From an uncultured Lachnospiraceae bacterium (lineage in GTDB: Bacteria; Bacillota; Clostridia; Lachnospirales; Lachnospiraceae): 23,561 nt of DNA. Numbering within the stretch: position 1 is the first letter of the stretch; every line of letters starts with the position of its first letter. The notes below the pieces were generated by a model, which had not been told where the DNA came from, made no database searches, and saw only the letters and a program-made list of their open reading frames with translations. Below are positions 23,259 to 23,561 of the stretch, one piece after another. The translations under genes and the position numbers were made by a program. The stretch lies in NCBI GenBank assembly GCA_910585635.1, contig CAJUFE010000057.1, positions 1 through 23,561 on the forward strand, in the 5' to 3' direction.

Positions 23259-23457
23259 CCCACTTAAAGTAGTGGAGTGGCAAGACGCTATCATACGGAT
23301 CCAATCAACAGTGATTGATGAGCTCTTCCTACTCTTGATGCAGCATATCAGCGCAGAGGAGGCGGACAGACTCCCGGTGCTGGACAAGATCAGCACAGCG
23401 GCTAAGATCAGGCAGGATCTGGTCGATGGAGCACAGGGCGGCAAAGGCCCGCCGTAG
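23242..23457 (+). CDS. Small phage protein at the right end; C-terminus may be host-derived
   Basis: 71 residues: EKTFDPLKVVEWQDAIIRIQ, then a hydrophobic helix IDELFLLLMQHISAEEADRLP and ISTAAKIRQDL, the pattern of short conserved proteins that follow XkdX in Firmicute prophages. The last residues (VDGAQGGKGPP) and the TAG stop lie in the stretch where the minus strand begins to look like a different gene, so the ending may be contributed by flanking DNA. GGGGAGG precedes ATG 23242. Function unknown. Confidence 0.68.
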   Translation: MEKTFDPLKVVEWQDAIIRIQSTVIDELFLLLMQHISAEEADRLPVLDKISTAAKIRQDLVDGAQGGKGPP

Positions 23458-23561
23458 GAATACCAGTGCACGCTTAAACTCTTCATCATCCAGGGTAACC
23501 AGATACTCGCTCAGCTTTTCCCACAGATTCAGCCGCGCGATCAATGCATAATGATTTTTCA
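23329..23561 (-). pseudogene. C-terminal fragment of a minus-strand, probably bacterial, protein
   Basis: The minus strand is open from the window edge and codes for a convincing protein-like stretch, NLWEKLSEYLVTLDDEEFKR followed by ALVFLRRAFA, at 23441-23561. It resembles the end of DUF5682-type proteins, where 'L.EE.F...LP.LRRAF' precedes a last short helix; this match is from memory and tentative. After RRAFA (about 23441) the frame continues to 23329 only as a shadow of the phage gene, with no fitting end. This suggests a chromosomal gene cut at its 3' end by the prophage. Confidence 0.38.

Overview
The window is the right-hand part of the late (structural) region of a temperate, contractile-tailed phage or prophage. 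It probably comes from a gut-type Firmicute. The reasons are strong AGGAGG-type ribosome sites, GTG/ATG starts, tightly packed or overlapping genes on one strand, heavy AGG/ATC codon use, and tail and fibre families typical of Lachnospiraceae-like prophages. The genus cannot be named from sequence alone. No tRNA, rRNA, CRISPR array or IS element was seen. One small minus-strand fragment at the far right edge looks like bacterial DNA.

Layout. Positions 1-3366 are a lambda-type head module: portal C-terminus, ClpP-like prohead protease with a possible nested scaffold, decoration protein, and capsid protein of the gpE family. Positions 3363-5663 are head-tail connector and completion genes. Positions 5666-8278 hold the tail sheath, tail tube and tail-assembly chaperone, the last with a P2-style -1 frameshift site. 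Positions 8265-12063 are the tape measure gene, broken by a one-base frameshift in an A5 run. Positions 12068-18154 are a P2-like baseplate: gpX, a gpD hub fused to two wall-lytic domains, a small OB-fold spike protein, gpU, gpW, gpJ and gpI.

Positions 18164-22889 are the main point of interest, a diversity-generating retroelement (DGR). Two related fibre-tip proteins, here called VP1 and VP2, each end in a variable region (VR1, VR2). They flank a tail-collar fibre gene and are followed by a template repeat (TR) and a reverse transcriptase with the DGR signature GFYISQ and a YMDD box. Aligned base by base, VR2 differs from TR by 11 substitutions, all at TR adenines and none elsewhere, plus a 2-nt loss around one further adenine. 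That loss frameshifts VP2 about 45 codons before its proper end. VR1 is intact and has the same length and 3' anchor as TR, but differs from it at about 27 non-adenine positions, so it was not recently copied from this TR. TR is bracketed by a perfect 12-bp inverted repeat, and an 8-bp stem hairpin lies just after the proper VP2 stop.

The last genes (22846-23457) are three small phage proteins, one of the XkdX type. The window ends at an apparent phage/host junction near 23440, beyond which the minus strand encodes the C-terminal part of another protein. The modules make sense together as a myophage particle whose receptor-binding tips are varied by reverse transcription. The two frameshifts, in tape measure and VP2, both lie in homopolymer runs, so each is either real decay or a sequencing artefact.
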